NCBI GenBank assembly: GCA_963969345.1
Contig: OZ017766.1
Coordinates: 3,162,001 to 3,226,000 of the forward strand
Length of the DNA stretch: 64,000 nucleotides
From: Turbatrix aceti
Lineage: Eukaryota; Nematoda; Chromadorea; Rhabditida; Panagrolaimidae
Reading direction: 5' to 3'
Below the pieces are notes generated by a model. It saw nothing but the letters and a program-made list of their open reading frames with translations, was not told the origin of the DNA and searched no databases. The position numbers and the translations under genes are program-made. Positions 63,477 to 64,000 of this stretch are shown piece by piece; position 1 is the first letter of the stretch, and every line of letters begins with the position of its first letter.

Positions 63477-64000
63477 CAGTGGATTGCAAAATTTTAGGAC
63501 CAACCTTAATATTGACGATTCCAACTTTGCCAGGATGTTGCTCGGGTAGAACAAAAATATACAATTTTTTAATTTTGGGTGTTGCAAAATTATGGGACCA
63601 CTCCAAGAAAAAATATTTTACAACTGGAAATGCAGCCTGAGTGCATTGTGCAGTCCCAAAAAGTTAGTTTATCATCAAAAATGTTGATATCCGCGCTGCC
63701 GATCTGAGTTTTGATGGTCTGAATACCCTTAGGTAGTTTTAGTATCCCCAACATCAATTATGGTATCCTGGAGGTCAGAAATGATATCGAATTGCCAATC
63801 ATTGTTACTAATTACTTTGTCATGATTGTACTGCTAATTACCAAACCGATACCGACCGGGAATTTATATACACTGACTGCGATCGCTTTTTTGAAAGCGA
63901 TTTGGAAAAGACCATGGTTCTCCCCAGAGGCCCTGTTTTGTTCGTAAAAAAATTGTCATGCACTGGAACGTATAATAGGGATTATAATAGTCATTTTGGC
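63477..64000 (+). mobile_element. Tc1/mariner-like element terminus, runs off the window
   Basis: TA followed by CAGTGGATTGCAAAATTTTA at 63475-63496 looks like a Tc1-type end inserted at TA. A second copy of the core (TTGCAAAATTATGGGACCA, about 63582-63600) lies about 97 bp inside the first (TTGCAAAATTTTAGGACCA, about 63485), like the paired direct repeats in the ends of some Tc1-like elements. No transposase motif is visible in the 400 bp available. An 8-bp hairpin (ATCGCTTT / AAAGCGAT) lies near 63883-63902. Confidence 0.5.

Overview
The window reads as nuclear DNA of a nematode. The grounds are a ground-like (GRL) domain protein, a family known only from nematodes; a small nematode-type protein tyrosine phosphatase; short introns (about 40-60 bp) with T-rich acceptors ending TTTTCAG; and homologues of C. 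elegans CHE-10 rootletin, FGT-1, CDC-37 and CAH proteins. Base composition over 1-47 kb is balanced (by eye near 50% GC), so it is not C. elegans itself. I cannot place it to genus.

Layout, left part (1-47.3 kb), ordinary multi-exon genes. In order: a secreted type I membrane protein (+); an SLC2/MFS sugar transporter (-); the Hsp90 co-chaperone Cdc37 (-); a small SH2-like protein (+); a GT10 alpha-1,3-fucosyltransferase (+); a ground-like domain protein (-); a Ly6/three-finger GPI-type protein (+); rootletin (+, 15 or 16 exons); a tyrosine phosphatase (+); an inactive carbonic-anhydrase-related protein with a distal signal-peptide exon (-); a UDP-glycosyltransferase (-); an FGT-1-like glucose transporter with two alternative first exons (+); and the 3' end of an unrecognised gene (-). 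They do not form an operon or one pathway. Several are secretory or membrane functions, and rootletin is ciliary.

Right part (47.3-64 kb), AT-rich accessory DNA. At its left edge lies a complete, apparently very young LTR retroelement (394-bp LTRs identical by eye, 5-bp TSD, PBS, PPT). Its only ORF is a Gag fused in frame to an integrase C-terminal tail, so it is a non-autonomous deletion derivative. Beyond it is a giant, nearly perfect inverted repeat: left arm 50542-56307, right arm 57210-63452. The arms are collinear without indels except for one 469-bp hAT-type MITE with an 8-bp TSD in the right arm.

The 902-bp spacer holds a frameshifted Hsp70 fragment and a second, 392-bp hAT-type MITE inside which the palindrome breaks. 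Each arm carries the same two-exon gene for a small eight-cysteine secreted protein and the same 46-codon ORF. A Tc1-like terminus begins exactly where the right arm stops matching. This palindromic, gene-carrying, mobile-element-laden island is the most unusual part of the window. An assembly artefact joining two haplotypes is the main alternative.

Exon boundaries below were worked out by hand from GT/AG sites and reading phase; no database search was possible.
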